In this document: positions 23,036 through 35,600 of the stretch, one piece after another
Layout: each line of letters starts with the position of its first letter
Position numbering within the stretch: position 1 is the first letter of the stretch
Assembly: GCA_003254925.1 (NCBI GenBank)
Contig: QANZ01000876.1
Location: 44,885 to 108,884, forward strand
From: Chamaecrista fasciculata
Taxonomy: Eukaryota > Streptophyta > Magnoliopsida > Fabales > Fabaceae
DNA: 64,000 bases
Reading direction: 5' to 3'
The notes under the pieces: generated by a model
What the model saw: the letters and a program-made list of their open reading frames with translations, nothing else
What the model was told of the DNA's origin: nothing
Databases searched by the model: none
Program-made: the position numbers and the translations under genes

Positions 23036-26000
23036 ATGTTGCAGAGAGCAGCAAGCAATGCCTGTTCATGGTGGTGGGCAAGCCATGTCAGGACAAAGCA
23101 GTCAAAATGGCTCGAAGAAAGCCTCCACGGTATGACCTATATTCATATATGTAAATTCTTTTTTCAAGAAAATTATAGCGAATTGAGAATGATCCACATT
23201 CTGATTTATCTGTTAATTTCCCAAATTTTGATTGCATGGAAATTGTGTAGATCTTCTGTCGAAATCTCATATTCATTGTCAAATGCCAAAACACAGCAAT
23301 ATGATTTAATTGACTCGGTCAAAATACATAATGTGGAATCAATTGTTGATCCGAGAGATCTTGAAGAAAAATATATTGGAATATAGGAAAATTACAATCA
23401 TTTAAACCAGCTTATGAAGAACGATAAAACATAGAGGAAAACAGCATATTGTAGTTTTTATCAGTTTATTTTGGTTCCGATCTTAATAATATTGCAAACA
23501 CAGACATGGAAGAGAAGGTGAATGAGACCCTGAAAATCATGTACGATGATGGTGACTCATTTTCCAAGAGGGCAGAAATGTACTACAGGAGGAGGCCAGA
23601 GATTATAAGCTTTGTGGAAGAATCCTTTCGGGCTTATAGATCATTAGCTGAGAGATATGACCATCTATCAAGGGAGCTACAAAGTGCCAATCGTACTATT
23701 GCCTCTGTCTTCCCGGAACAAGTTCAATATCCTATGGATGATGATGAATATGAAGACAGAAGCCCAGGAGCATTATCATCGTCTAATGACCCCAACAATC
23801 CAGCAAAGCCTAAATCAATCATTCCCAAAGTTCCCAAGACTCCCAAGAGAGAATTCAGAAGCCAATCTATGTTTATCTCTAGAAAGGGCCCAATTAATAA
23901 GAGGGCTTTCAGCTCTTCAAAATCTGTCATTTCCACTCAAACTTCAGGGCTGAGCAAGGCTGAAGCACTTGCAGAAATTGACAAGCTTCAAAAGGAAATT
24001 CTTGCATTACAAACTGAGAAGGAGTTTGTGAGGAGTTTGTATGACCGAGCATATCAAAAGTATTGGGAGATTGAAGACCAGATTGAGGGAATGCAGAAAA
24101 AGGTTTGTAGCTTGCAGGATGAATTTGGGGTTGGTACAGTCATTGAAGATAATGATGCACGAACTTTAATGGCAGCCACGGCTCTGAAATCATGTCAAGA
24201 GACATTGGAGAAGTTGCAAGAGATACAAGCAAAATCTTCAGAAGAAGCTAAAATAGAGTATGAAAGAGTTAAGCAAGCTCATGAGAAGTTTGAAACCCTC
24301 AGAGATCAATTTATTTCTAAGCATCTGAGTCACCAAGACGCAGATGGTGGAGACAAATCTGAAGGCACTGGAGAAAAACGAAAGAACATAGAAGAAGAGA
24401 AAGCTAGCTTGGAACAAGAAACACAAGATTTGGATCAATTTAGAGAGAAGATCAAGAAACAAATCGAGGAAGATTCTGGCAAGTCTTTCACCGTGACAGA
24501 AATGGCAGATAGAATCGATGAACTTGTGAATAAGGTTGTTACCCTGGAGACTGCAGTGTCTTCACAGACTGGTTTGGTAAAGAGGCTGAGATCAGAAACA
24601 GATGACCTTCAGACAAATATAACGAGCTTGGAAGAGGACAAGGAAATACTAAAAGAGGATTCAGAGAAAATGAAGAAGAAGCTAAAAAAATTGGAGGAGG
24701 AATTGAGGAAAGTCAAAAGTCTTAACCGAAGTGTCAAGAGCCAAGACAATAGCCTCCAAACTCACTTTACCGAAGCGAGTTGTAACCTTGAGCATCTTTC
24801 TGGAAGAATACATGAAGCCACGCTAGACGAGGATACAGAGAACTTAGTGCTGTACAAGAAAATGAAATCTGATGATGTCACAACAACAAATGAGAAGGAA
24901 GAAAATACAAGTGGGGACGCTGGAAATGAATTTAAAAAGTCCAGTTTAAGTGAAAACATGAATTTCATTTCCGAAGAAATTCAAAAACTGGATGATTTGT
25001 CTGAAACAGTAAGTAACCATGATAATGAATCACAGGGTCTCAGGAGTGGCGAGGAAGAAGAACCTAACTGGAGGCAGATGTTTATAAGTGGGTTAGATGA
25101 CAGAGAGAAGATTCTGCTGGAAGAGTACACATCAGTTTTAAGGAACTACAAGGATGTGAGAACGAAGCTGGATGAAGTGGAAAAGAAAAACCGTGATGGG
25201 ATTTTCGAGTTGGCACTTCAGGTAAGGGAAATGAGGGGTGCTCTAAACGATAAGGATAAGGTGATAAACTTTTTACGTCAGAAGCTAGTCAGTCCAGAAA
25301 ATCCAGATGAAAGTCCATATACTAATACACCCACAGAATACAAATTTACACCACTAGAAGGGCTTCTTCCAAGCGACTCAGAAATTTCATCGTTAAATTT
25401 AGATGCAATTCCAGTCAGAACATCTTTTGCTGACATAATTGAAGGCAGACAAAGTACAGGAAAATCATACAAAAATGAGGATATAGAAAAGTTCGGGGTA
25501 AACCATGTTTATAAGCGTCATTCCCTTTCAACTCTGGAAAAGCGATTCCGGGCAAACATCGATAATCTGCTAGAGGAGAATCTAGAGTTCTGGTTGAGGT
25601 TTAGCACAGCACTTCATCAGATTCAGAAATTCCAAGACTCAATCCAAGACCTACAATCAGAGATAGAGCAAATCAGGAGTCACAATAATAACAAATCAGA
25701 AGGACATTCACATTCACATTCAAATTCTAAACACTTCTCCTTACAATCTGAAATTCGGCCAATCTTCAGACACATGAGCGAGATAAAAACCGAGCTATCA
25801 CTCTGGCTTCAACACAACTCCGTATTCCAGGACGAATTACACGGACGGTATTCAGCCTTGTGCAATCTCCAAGACGAACTATCACGAGCCGCGATTGCAG
25901 ATTCCGAGCTGAGTGGATACCAGGCGGCGAAATTTCAGGGCGAGATTCTGAACATGAAGCAAGAAAACAACAAGGTAGCGAGTGAATTGCAAGCAGGATT

Positions 26001-26244
26001 GAGTCTTGTGAAGAGGCTGAAAGAAGAAGTGAACAAGACGCTGGAAGAACTGGATCAAGTGTTTGAAGTTAGCGTTAGGGCTCCGATTAAACACTCGTCT
26101 TCGTCTTCGAGCCGAATTCGAATTCCATTGAGGTCGTTCTTGTTCGGAGCGAAATTGAGGAGACAAAAGCAATCGATCTTCGCGTGTGTGAATCCAGCTT
26201 ACAGTAATCTAGATGCAAATGAAGGAAATAATGCTCCCATATAA
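23036..26244 (+). CDS. NETWORKED 2-type actin-binding protein (NAB/KIP1-like)
   Basis: Two exons, 23036-23129 and 23504-26244 (2835 nt, 944 aa). Residues ~1-95 form the NAB domain: SWWWASHVRTKQSKWLEESL, then DMEEKVNETLKIMYDDGDSF, AEMYYRRRPEI and SFRAYRSLAERYDHLSRELQ. The intron falls inside the domain after LH, as is usual for this family. The rest is mostly long coiled coil with acidic linkers, and the tail has a Ser run and FLFGAKLRRQKQSIFACVNP, a NET2-subfamily C-terminal motif. NET proteins bind actin filaments through NAB and link them to membranes; NET2 members act in pollen and pollen tubes. The ATG at 23506 alone would lose the Trp-rich part of the domain, so the upstream exon is required. 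The neighbour at 29682-38433 transcribes convergently. Which NET2 paralogue it is remains open. Confidence 0.93.
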
Positions 26245-27360
26245 TTGATAAAATCCTTCTTCTTCTTCTTCGTTTTGGTTCTGGAGAATGTTGATTGTGA
26301 TGAAGGAAAGAAAGAAAGAACGTGTTCATGAAATGCATTTTATTTATTTCGAGGTTTGGTTATATATGTTGGTTTTCTAAATTGTAGTTTCGGTGTTAAG
26401 TATTTAATGATTACGATCTTAATTAAGAGCAGTACTTCTAATATACAATATAAGTGTGTATGTGTGTATATATATAACACTTGATACAGCAGATGAGTTT
26501 CTTTCGTGTGTATGATATCAGCTCTTTCCAATAAAAGTGAAACCCAATAAATAAGAGAGCTTGGAACATGTCACATCACAAGATCACATCGTGACTTACA
26601 TTGCCATTTAGAAGACTCCCTTGACCATGAATGTAGAATTTCGCTCAATAATAATCGAGGAACCTACTATTTTGTTGTTCTTTTTTCACATTTTCAATTA
26701 TTTGGTCTTTCAATAATTAAAAATATCAACTCATTAGTCTATGTAGTCTATCTCCTTTCCTAAGGTTGATGACATGACATTTAAATGCACATTTAACACG
26801 TTAAATGGAACATATTTAATTATTTAAGACCACATAGGGTTTGAGATTGAGAATGATTCAATAGTTATATATGCCTTATGGAAGCTTCAAGTGTAATACA
26901 AATATTTAGGTCTGACTCAATTTTAGGTCGGCTTAATTGTGTTTGTTGATCTGGTTTGGTTAGTTTAGATGATTAGAATGCCAAAGTGACATTTAATGAT
27001 GCTATGTAAGCATTTAACGTCTGATAGTTTACGATTATGATAAATGAGAGACTAAATAGTTGACATTTTTTATTTTTGAGGGACCAAATAGCATATTTCA
27101 AAAACACAGGGACCAAATAGTTAAAACTGTGAAAAAAAATAGACCAAATAGTCTATTTCAAAAATATAGGGACAAAATAAAACACAACATATTACACGAA
27201 AGTGATATTAGAACTCTTATACAATGGCTCCCTTGACCATTTTTTTTAGTCAAGAAGATGAATTCTCCTTCATCAGTGGAAAGGCATCAAACATAAACAA
27301 GAAACAGATCTAACAATTTCAACACATCCTTGCACTCTGAGAATATGATAAAACAATATA

Positions 27361-28990
27361 AGCCTGTTTGGGAGCAAGAAGTTCAATCCAATCTCAATCC
27401 AATCTCAACTTATGAGATGAGATGAGATGATGTTGAAATTAGGATGAGATGAGATTATGTAGTGGTGTTTGGATGGTTTGAGAGAAAATGATGTATAATA
27501 GGGTGTGAAATTATATAAAAGGGTATGTAATGATTGTGGTTAGGTGAAATAGGTTGTTGGATTTATTTATTTTGTATAGGGGTAGAAATGGTATGAAATA
27601 ATGATGTTGAGATTGAGATTGAGATGAGATGATAGGTGTTTGGGTGGGGTTTGACTGGGGTTTGACTGAGATGATATTTGGATGAGATGCTCTTGGAAAG
27701 CGTGATTTCTCAATCCTATAGGATGATAGATTTTGGTCCATCCTATTGGATGAGATTATGGGGCAAAATGAAAATAACATTAAAATTCTTTTGAGAATGC
27801 AATTTGGTCCATAAATTTGTATCCAGCCAATTAATCAATCCCTAACATGTGTGAGTGAAATTCAAAGCTCGTAGAGAATCCCAGCCATGAATAATGGGGC
27901 ACATTTATGAATTTGAATATAAAGAAAATAATAAGTAATATTTTGGGGACTAGAATGCAAATAACATGAAAAGTATTGTAAACATAAAATTTGGTCCATA
28001 ACATTGTATCGGTCCAAAGAATCGGTCACTAATACTCGGGGCTCGAACAAAGCTTGTACCGTCAACAATCGGGTATATTTTTTATTTGCAAGGTGCAAAA
28101 AATAACAAACAATATCGTGGGACCAGAATGCAAGTAATATGGAAATGATTGTAAATGTACAATTNCCTTAAACTCTAAAACCCCAAATCTTAGAACTCCA
28201 AACCCCAAACCCTAAACCCCCAAACCCCAAACCCTATACTCTAAAACCCCAAACCCAAAAATCCCAAACCCAAAACCCTAAAACCCAAAAGCCCAAACCT
28301 AGATCCTAAAATCCCAAACCCCAAATCCTAAAACCTTAAACCCTAAATCGTAAAACCCCAAACCCTAAAATTCCAAACCCCAAATCCTAAAACCTTAAAC
28401 CCTAAACTCTACAACCCCAAACCCCAAACCCTAAAATCCCATACCCTAAACTCTAAAACCCTAAACCCCAAACCCCAAACTCAAACCTAAACCCCAAACC
28501 CTAAAATCCCAAACATTGAACCTTGAACCCCAAACCCTAAAACCTAAAACCCTAAACCCCAAACTCTAAAACCCCAAACCCTGAAATCAAATACCCTAAA
28601 TTCTTTGGTTTATTATCTATTCATTTAATTAGAGGACCAATTTGTCTAACATATTGAACTATTTTGATAAATTCGGGGACTGATTTGAATAATACTGTTG
28701 CACGTCACAATTGTTGAACTTTAATATACAGTCACAATTCTGATGNTAAAATTACTATTTTGTCTAATTATCTTTTTTATATTTGTATTAGAGTGTAGGT
28801 AAATATAGGTATATAAATAGGGGTAGATTAGTAAATGTATGATAAATGGGATGATGATTTGGATGAGATGAGGATTAGGATGAGATTGAGATGAGATTAT
28901 GTGCCACACAAACACCCAAACTGGACTGTTCATCTAATTTTAGGTTGAGATTAGGATTGAAATAGGATGAGATTGAGATGTTGAGTTGCC
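27361..28990. mobile_element. MITE-like composite with GAGATGAGATGAG termini
   Basis: The left side (about 27361-27690) and right side (about 28780-28990) both carry GATGAGATTGAGATGAGAT-like runs and TAAATAGGGGTAGA-like strings in partly inverted order. The left side starts GCCTGTTTGGGAGC, a frequent start of PIF/Harbinger MITEs. I could not fix the ends or a target duplication; two or more nested copies are likely. Confidence 0.35.
28166..28600. repeat. interstitial degenerate telomere-type array
   Basis: About 430 bp of irregular CCCTAAA/CCCCAAA heptamers and octamers (plant telomere type on this strand), bounded on the left by a single N at 28165 and followed after 28600 by AGTCCC-like repeat sequence to another N at 28746. 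Its placement depends on those joins. Confidence 0.7.
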
Positions 28991-29681
28991 AGATCTCGAT
29001 TTCCTACACCACAAAATATATATAAATTTCTAGATCTCTACAAACATGTTCAAATAAAAGAAAAAATTTTGAAGATGTAAAAAAGAGACAATACACCCTT
29101 CTTTCTTTTGAGAGAAGACTTCAAAAAATTTCTCTTTAAAAATAAACTCCACTATCAAATTTAAAAAGAAAACCCTATCTTTCTTAATGAAAGGAGGAAG
29201 ACTTGGTCGACTTTGAGGGCTGCCTAACTTTTCTACAAATATGATTTCCAAAATTTACATTCTTGAAAAGCATTCACAATTTCTTCTTTTTACAAAAAAA
29301 ACAAACTATTTTTCCAGCAAATAGATTGATCAAAGATTATGATTTACAAGTTAACAGGCTTATGAAGTAGTCAATACTAAAAATCATTTAAGAGCTTTTT
29401 GATTGATACACGAATTAAAATAAATTAATATATTTTGACCATCACTATATGCCTGGCCAATTCCAATTCTTTTAACATTTGCCTGGAGAAAAATACCAGA
29501 ATGTATTTGGCATAAATAGTGATTTCACAAGTGTGTATGTCATATAAATACCTAAAAGGAACAATTTTAATAAAGCTACAACAATTTTTCAAACAAAACT
29601 ACAACAACATTTCACCAAAAAAGGCCAATCTCTCAATCTCAAGGCCAATCTTTACTACCTTTGCAATTTCAGATCTTTGTT

Positions 29682-32600
29682 TCATTCACATCCTGTACTT
29701 GAGGTACTCAAATCTTCCCGTTTCTGATTCAAGCCTTCATCTTTAGAACTTTCATTTACTGACAAATGACCCCCATCGTTAATAGGCACATTAATGGTCT
29801 GGCCACAATTGCTATCTACAGTTAAATGAGGATTCTCAGCAGTCTCCTCCATATGCAAATTTGTATTTGAATTCTTAGCTACTACTTCCTGATTGCCGGA
29901 CTCTCCAAGATTTTTTGAGACTGATTTATCTACAGAAATTACCTCAGTTACACTTCCATTCACCGGAGGATCCCTCTTTGGTGCAACACACGGATCAGAA
30001 GATCTCGGTTCTTGGGTGGGATTAACTGGCTTTACAGAAACGTCACCTGCAGTAGAGCAAATAGGAGTCCTATTCCCAACTGTGGAACTGACCGCTTGCG
30101 GAACAGTATTCCCAACGGCCGAACTGACTGCTTGTGCAACAGTATTCCCAACCGCAGAAGTGACCGCTTGCCCAACAGTATTCCCAACTGCCGAACTGAC
30201 TGCTTGTGCAATAGTATTCCCAACTGCCGAACTGGCTGCTCGTGCAACAGTATTCCCAACTGACGAACTGGCTGCTTGTGCAACCGTATTCCCAACTGAC
30301 GAACTGGCCGCTTGTGCAACAATATTCCCAACTGCCGAACTGGCCGCTTGTGCAACAGTATTCCCAACTGCCGAACTGGCTGCTCGTGCAACAGTGTTGC
30401 CAACTGACGAACTGGCTGCTTGTGCAACAGTATTCCCAACTGACGAACTGGCCGCTTGTGCAACAGTATTCCCAACTGCCGAACTGGCCGCTTGCGCAAT
30501 AGTATTCCCAACTGAAGAACTGGCCGCTTGTGCAATAGTATTCCCAACTGCAGAACTGACCGATTGTGCAATATTACCACGTCGTTCGGCAGCTTGCGCA
30601 ACAGTATTCCCAACTGCCGAACTGGCCGCTTGCGCAATAGTATTCCCAACTGAAGAACTGACCGCTTGTGCAATAGTATTCCCAACTGCAGAAGTGACCG
30701 ATTGTGCAATATTACCACGTGAAGCAGGACTAACCGCAACAGCTGTAGCAGACACACCAGTGCAGCCATGATGTACATTTGACGGAGCTTTAGAGTGGGT
30801 GTGTGAACCAGCAGACATGGATAGCTTCATTGAAGAAATATTACCTGTAGGCATAATTTTTACAGCACTTTTTTCCTGAGTGGGCCTTTGCAATGACAAA
30901 ATGTCTCCCGGGGAGACAATACGTGCACCAACGGCAACTGCCGTAGCCCTTACTGCATCTGGAGTTGGGTTAGACTTCAGCATTGTTTTCTCGGGGACTA
31001 TAGATTTTGCATGCAAACCAGAAGATCCCAATGTTGCTTGTTGAGACGGTTGCCGATGTTGAATAGAGATGCTGCGAACTGTTGAAGCTTCAACAGGATT
31101 AATAGGTTGCACAGGGTTTTTAATCGATGTGTTTATAGATGTCCTTGCTGCAAACAGTGCAAAATAAAGGATATAATTATCAAGGATTACTTTCATAATG
31201 TAATCATAGAAACCAATGAATGATAATAGCACATACAAATGTTAGTCATATAAGCAACAGAACCCTTACAATCTTGTAAATTTTATCAATTATCAGGATG
31301 TGAAATTTTTTCTGCTGCAATAAAAGACAGAAGTGATCTCCTAAATGAAAAGTGAATCGTAAACATAAAATCATCCATGTATTTCACATGAATCGAAGAT
31401 TAAGGCAAAAATCAAATGAGAAGATTTAAATTAATCTAGACCAAAGATTTCAACACTAAAATAGCGAATATATCACTCTCTTAATATATATATATACAAG
31501 TCCTAGAAGTGATAATTCTACTGATATACAAAAAAAAATTACTGAAAAGCATTTCATGTAATTACAAAAGCTCAACATTACAAAAGCAAACTATAGCAGG
31601 AGAACATGGACCCCATAAGGAAGACCTAATAAAAAAAGAAGACACCAAAATCTCAGAGCAATCAATTTAGAAAGTTTCGATATGTCTGTTCAAAAGTGTT
31701 GCAGAAACTCGGTAACATTGAACAACACAAACTCCGAAAAAAAAACTTTGTGCTTCCCTTTGATCTTCAGTTCATGGTTCTTTTGGGGAAGTTCATGTAA
31801 AAATATAGATGTTAGGCAGCTCCTACATTTTCAAGGCTCTGAATCTTTCAGTTTTCTTTTACTTTAAGCTGTCTTCCTTTAGAAAGATATCTTATTCTCC
31901 TCTCTTTATTTCCATTTAGTTTCATTTTAATCCCAAACTATTGAATATGTTCATACCTCTCTCATTTCTAGTTTGAATATAACGAGTTAAGAACTACATA
32001 TTTCTTTTGACAAGTACTTACTCTATCCAATTGGGGCTGTCACCAAAACAGACCAAGTAGGTACCCGAAAATGGGCTGCTCGTTTCATGGTCAAACAAGC
32101 GTATTTAGTCATATGTCACTTTCAAAACTTTATTTAACCTCGTTTGCTGACAGTCCCAACTAAATAGAAAAAGTACTTGTCAAAAGCAATGTGTAGTTCT
32201 AGACTTGTCAAATTTGAACTTTAAAAGAGAGAGATATGATCACATTCAATAGTTTGGGACCAAAATGAAACTAAATAAAACATCTAGGACTGATATAAAA
32301 CTTCTAAAACATTTAAGGCCAAAATCAACTTAAGGACATACATTTATGACCAATTTGAGTATTCAACAGACTAAAAAAAGAAAAAGAAAAACTGAAGGAG
32401 TCGTTTTCATCAGGAGGGAGTCATTCTAAACAAAGATTATGAGAATCAAAAACCTAAAGACTAAGTGAATGTTCAAAGGCATGAAGAAAGATATGAGAAA
32501 ATTGAAGGAACGACACTTTTTTTTTTGGTGAAGGAAAGACACTTTGCATATTCTAGAATTTGATTTAATTTCTATACATTAGAAATCTATAAAGTAGAAA

Positions 32601-35600
32601 AAGCAATCACCAGGATCGGTCGTTCCAGGAGCAGTTAATTTTTTTAATGGCATATCAAGGGCTAACGATAAGGAGTGACGAGTGGCCAGCTGTTCAGCGG
32701 TAAACTGTGAGCTGGTCAAGTTTGTTCCTGAATTTGTAGGACCATCTTTCTTCCGTAAAATGCTCCACCTCTGCAATTATTTGTATATACTATGACAATA
32801 TGTAAAATAAAAAGCAAAAACCATCCAAGACAAAATGATAAAATTATTAAATCGACTAGACGTCAAGTTTCAACTTTGACAGGAAACACTGTCTAACCCA
32901 ATTACTACTGCACGACAAAACAACAGCATTAATTACACAACCAAATCTGAACAAGGACATTTTTCTTTGACTAGAAAACATGTAATTTCTCACTGAAAAA
33001 AGAATCGATCGAAGATAATAATACAAAAAGTTGAAAAAACAGACAATAAGAGATCTTCCTCAAACAAAAAAGGAAGGAGGACTTACAATCTAATTAATAA
33101 GAGCCTTTCAATCACCTTGAATATTCATAAGGAACATCCAAATGAACCAAATGCTACGATCTAGGCAGTTATGGCCAATGAAATACTAAATTAGACGATA
33201 AAAGAGAGGAAAAAAGTAAATCAAATAACTGATTGTTAATCATTTTAATATACAATTGTGATAAAAGTTTAAAGTTATGTTTTCATTCCTCACACATCAT
33301 ATCCATTCAAACAGAAAATTTTCGAAAATGAATGGCTATAATAAATAAAGTACCAAATTCGCAGACAGAAATTATACACGGATGTCAAATTTATATAAGA
33401 AATTTATTTATTTATATCATGTCCAAATTATTCTTTCTGTCAACAACTTTCATAGTTTAATGTCCTCACATTTCGGGTCCTTCTAATTGGTAATAAAAAA
33501 AGAAGAAATCTTATTACCAATGAAAAAGAAAGAAAAAAAGAGGATGGTGAAATCTCTCCTCACCATAAAGTACTAAAATTAACAAGAAAAAGATAGAAAC
33601 TTAATCATTAAGCCGCTCAATCCCTCTACAGATATAATATATTGACTCTCTTAAAATGCTGTCAACAAACACCAAATGGAGGCTACAAAAATTCTATCAC
33701 ACTTAAGACAATGAGACACCCTGAAGATACGAGCATTGCTTTCCCACCAAATGTTCCAAATCACAGCTAAAGCCGCACATTGCCACAATGTTTTTCCTTC
33801 CTCCTTTTGTCCAAATTTAGATTCTGTTTAAATACCCAATAGAGATAAACAAAATATATATTATACCATATAAAGGCATATTTTTAATAGAAAATCATAT
33901 AACCGAAATTTAAAATATGCCAAATAGCTCCTATTCACTTATTCCAAGTTACAGAGGGCTATCCAAATTATGACAAAGCCTGAGTCCCTAGCACAAACAC
34001 AATGCAAAAAATATCAGCAGTTAATAATATTGAAAATTCATTTCAACATGACTAGATAAGTCATAAAAGACTAAGCCATACTAATACGGGCCAGGCTAAA
34101 AAAGGCCCGAGCCCGGCCCGTATTAAAACGGGCTTTTTAAAATTCGGGTTCCTTTTCATTTTTTTCGGGCCGAACGGGCTCTCGAGCTCATGATCAGGTC
34201 TAAGCATTAGGTACACAGTTTTTTATCACCAAAAATGTGAAGTCTAAAATCTTATATTCCCAAGGTACACTGTTAGAAAAATTACTCCTGAGCCTATTAC
34301 ATGCAAAGGAATGAAAAATTCCCATTAAATTTTCAATTTTCACTCACAGGGTGGAAGTAATAAATCCTCATGAAATGGGAATGTTCTATTTAGGTACTTA
34401 ATCATTTGTGTAGAAGCTACAACTATTATTTAGCTTTCATGCTAGTACTCTTATCACCATTGCCAGCATTGTCACTATCTCCTGCTAATACCACTACCAT
34501 TGCCACTACTGCAAACCCCGCTGCTAATATCACGACCACATTTACACATTACCACCACCATTACCCATCATCAACACATTCTCAATTACCATTATTACCA
34601 TTCACCACTTGCACTGGCAACTGCTATCACTACCAGCATCATAGTCACAACCACCTCAAATATCCGCTTCTATTCTCACAAACATTAGCATCAGCACTAC
34701 CTTCTCCATCCCCTCCATTTGCCACCAAAACTACACATAACATCCTCTATTACCACAACTGCTAACACCTTGATACCAAAACATTTCATCACCCACAGAA
34801 ATTCTAGCAAAGTTACTAATTTTGTTAATCAAAAATCAAGTCGTGAATTTAGTTTTTAATAAAAATAAGCAGGAACATTTTGAAAATTATTGATTCATAG
34901 AAATATTATGATTAAATCAAACACAAAGATAACATTTATAGGAATGTTATATAATATTAGTACTAGGAATATTTTAAACAAACCAAACTATATTTCAGAG
35001 AAACAGAGTAAATTTTAAAGTACCCCTCAACAGAAATTAAGAATGCATTCATATTAAATCAGCTTACATAACCTAGTCATAGTCTTATTGACAAACTCCC
35101 AATAATACCCATAGCTCCCTCCATTCCCACCATCCATTTTTCTTCACCAAAAATCTGTTTTGTTTTGTTTTTCTTTTTTTCCAAATTCAAAATGATTCAA
35201 AAGTACCGGACCTGGTTTATCTGAACAAACGTAAATCAATTGGTATGGATGAAATCAGAAGTTCATCATCGATACGTTCTAGAACAACATCTTAAAGCAA
35301 TGAGATTTTAGTAAAGGACACACAAGAATGGCTTGGTGCATAAAACACAGAAGCCGGCACCTACAATAATGAACCTCACCTGAAGCATCAATAATCCTTT
35401 GCCGTGCTTCAATGCCCCTTTTAACCTCAACTATTGTTCACATATGAACAAATCCGCTGCCGGGATTTGAACCCGGGAAGAGTGGGTAATACCCAGACAT
35501 CATGGCCAAACTAGATGACAACGGATCACAACATATGAAGTAAATTTTCATTGTTTGAATGACTTACAGGGCAAGCAACTGAGTAAGGGGCAGAAAGGAC

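Larger units (their letters stand above)
26245..29681. other. convergent intergenic region, repeat-rich
   Basis: No supported gene. After the NETWORKED 3' UTR come scattered AAATAGTC-type repeat traces (about 27050-27180), a MITE-like region (27361-28990) rich in GAGATGAGATGAG, and a telomere-type tract set between single Ns at 28165 and 28746. Parts of 27480-27600 match 15050-15150 by eye, so this is a dispersed family. The final ~600 bp before the stop at 29682 is A/T-rich and should include the 3' UTR of the SANT gene. Confidence 0.55.

Noticed and set aside
29893-30771. 292-aa plus-strand ORF (repeats of FPTAELAAC)
   Set aside because: Antisense shadow of the minisatellite: a 36-bp repeat keeps any stop-free frame open. 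The minus-strand frame continues into the SANT gene exons.
30032-30778. 248-aa minus-strand ORF rich in RQLGILLHK
   Set aside because: Alternative frame of the same minisatellite; no start context or splicing support.
34085-34195. GGCCCG/CGGGCC palindromic patch
   Set aside because: Probably a dispersed repeat fragment, but no ends could be found.
34406-34765. 119-aa plus-strand ORF with apparent signal peptide and Thr/His-rich body
   Set aside because: Simple-sequence CCA/CAT-type low complexity in the large intron of the SANT gene; no family motif.
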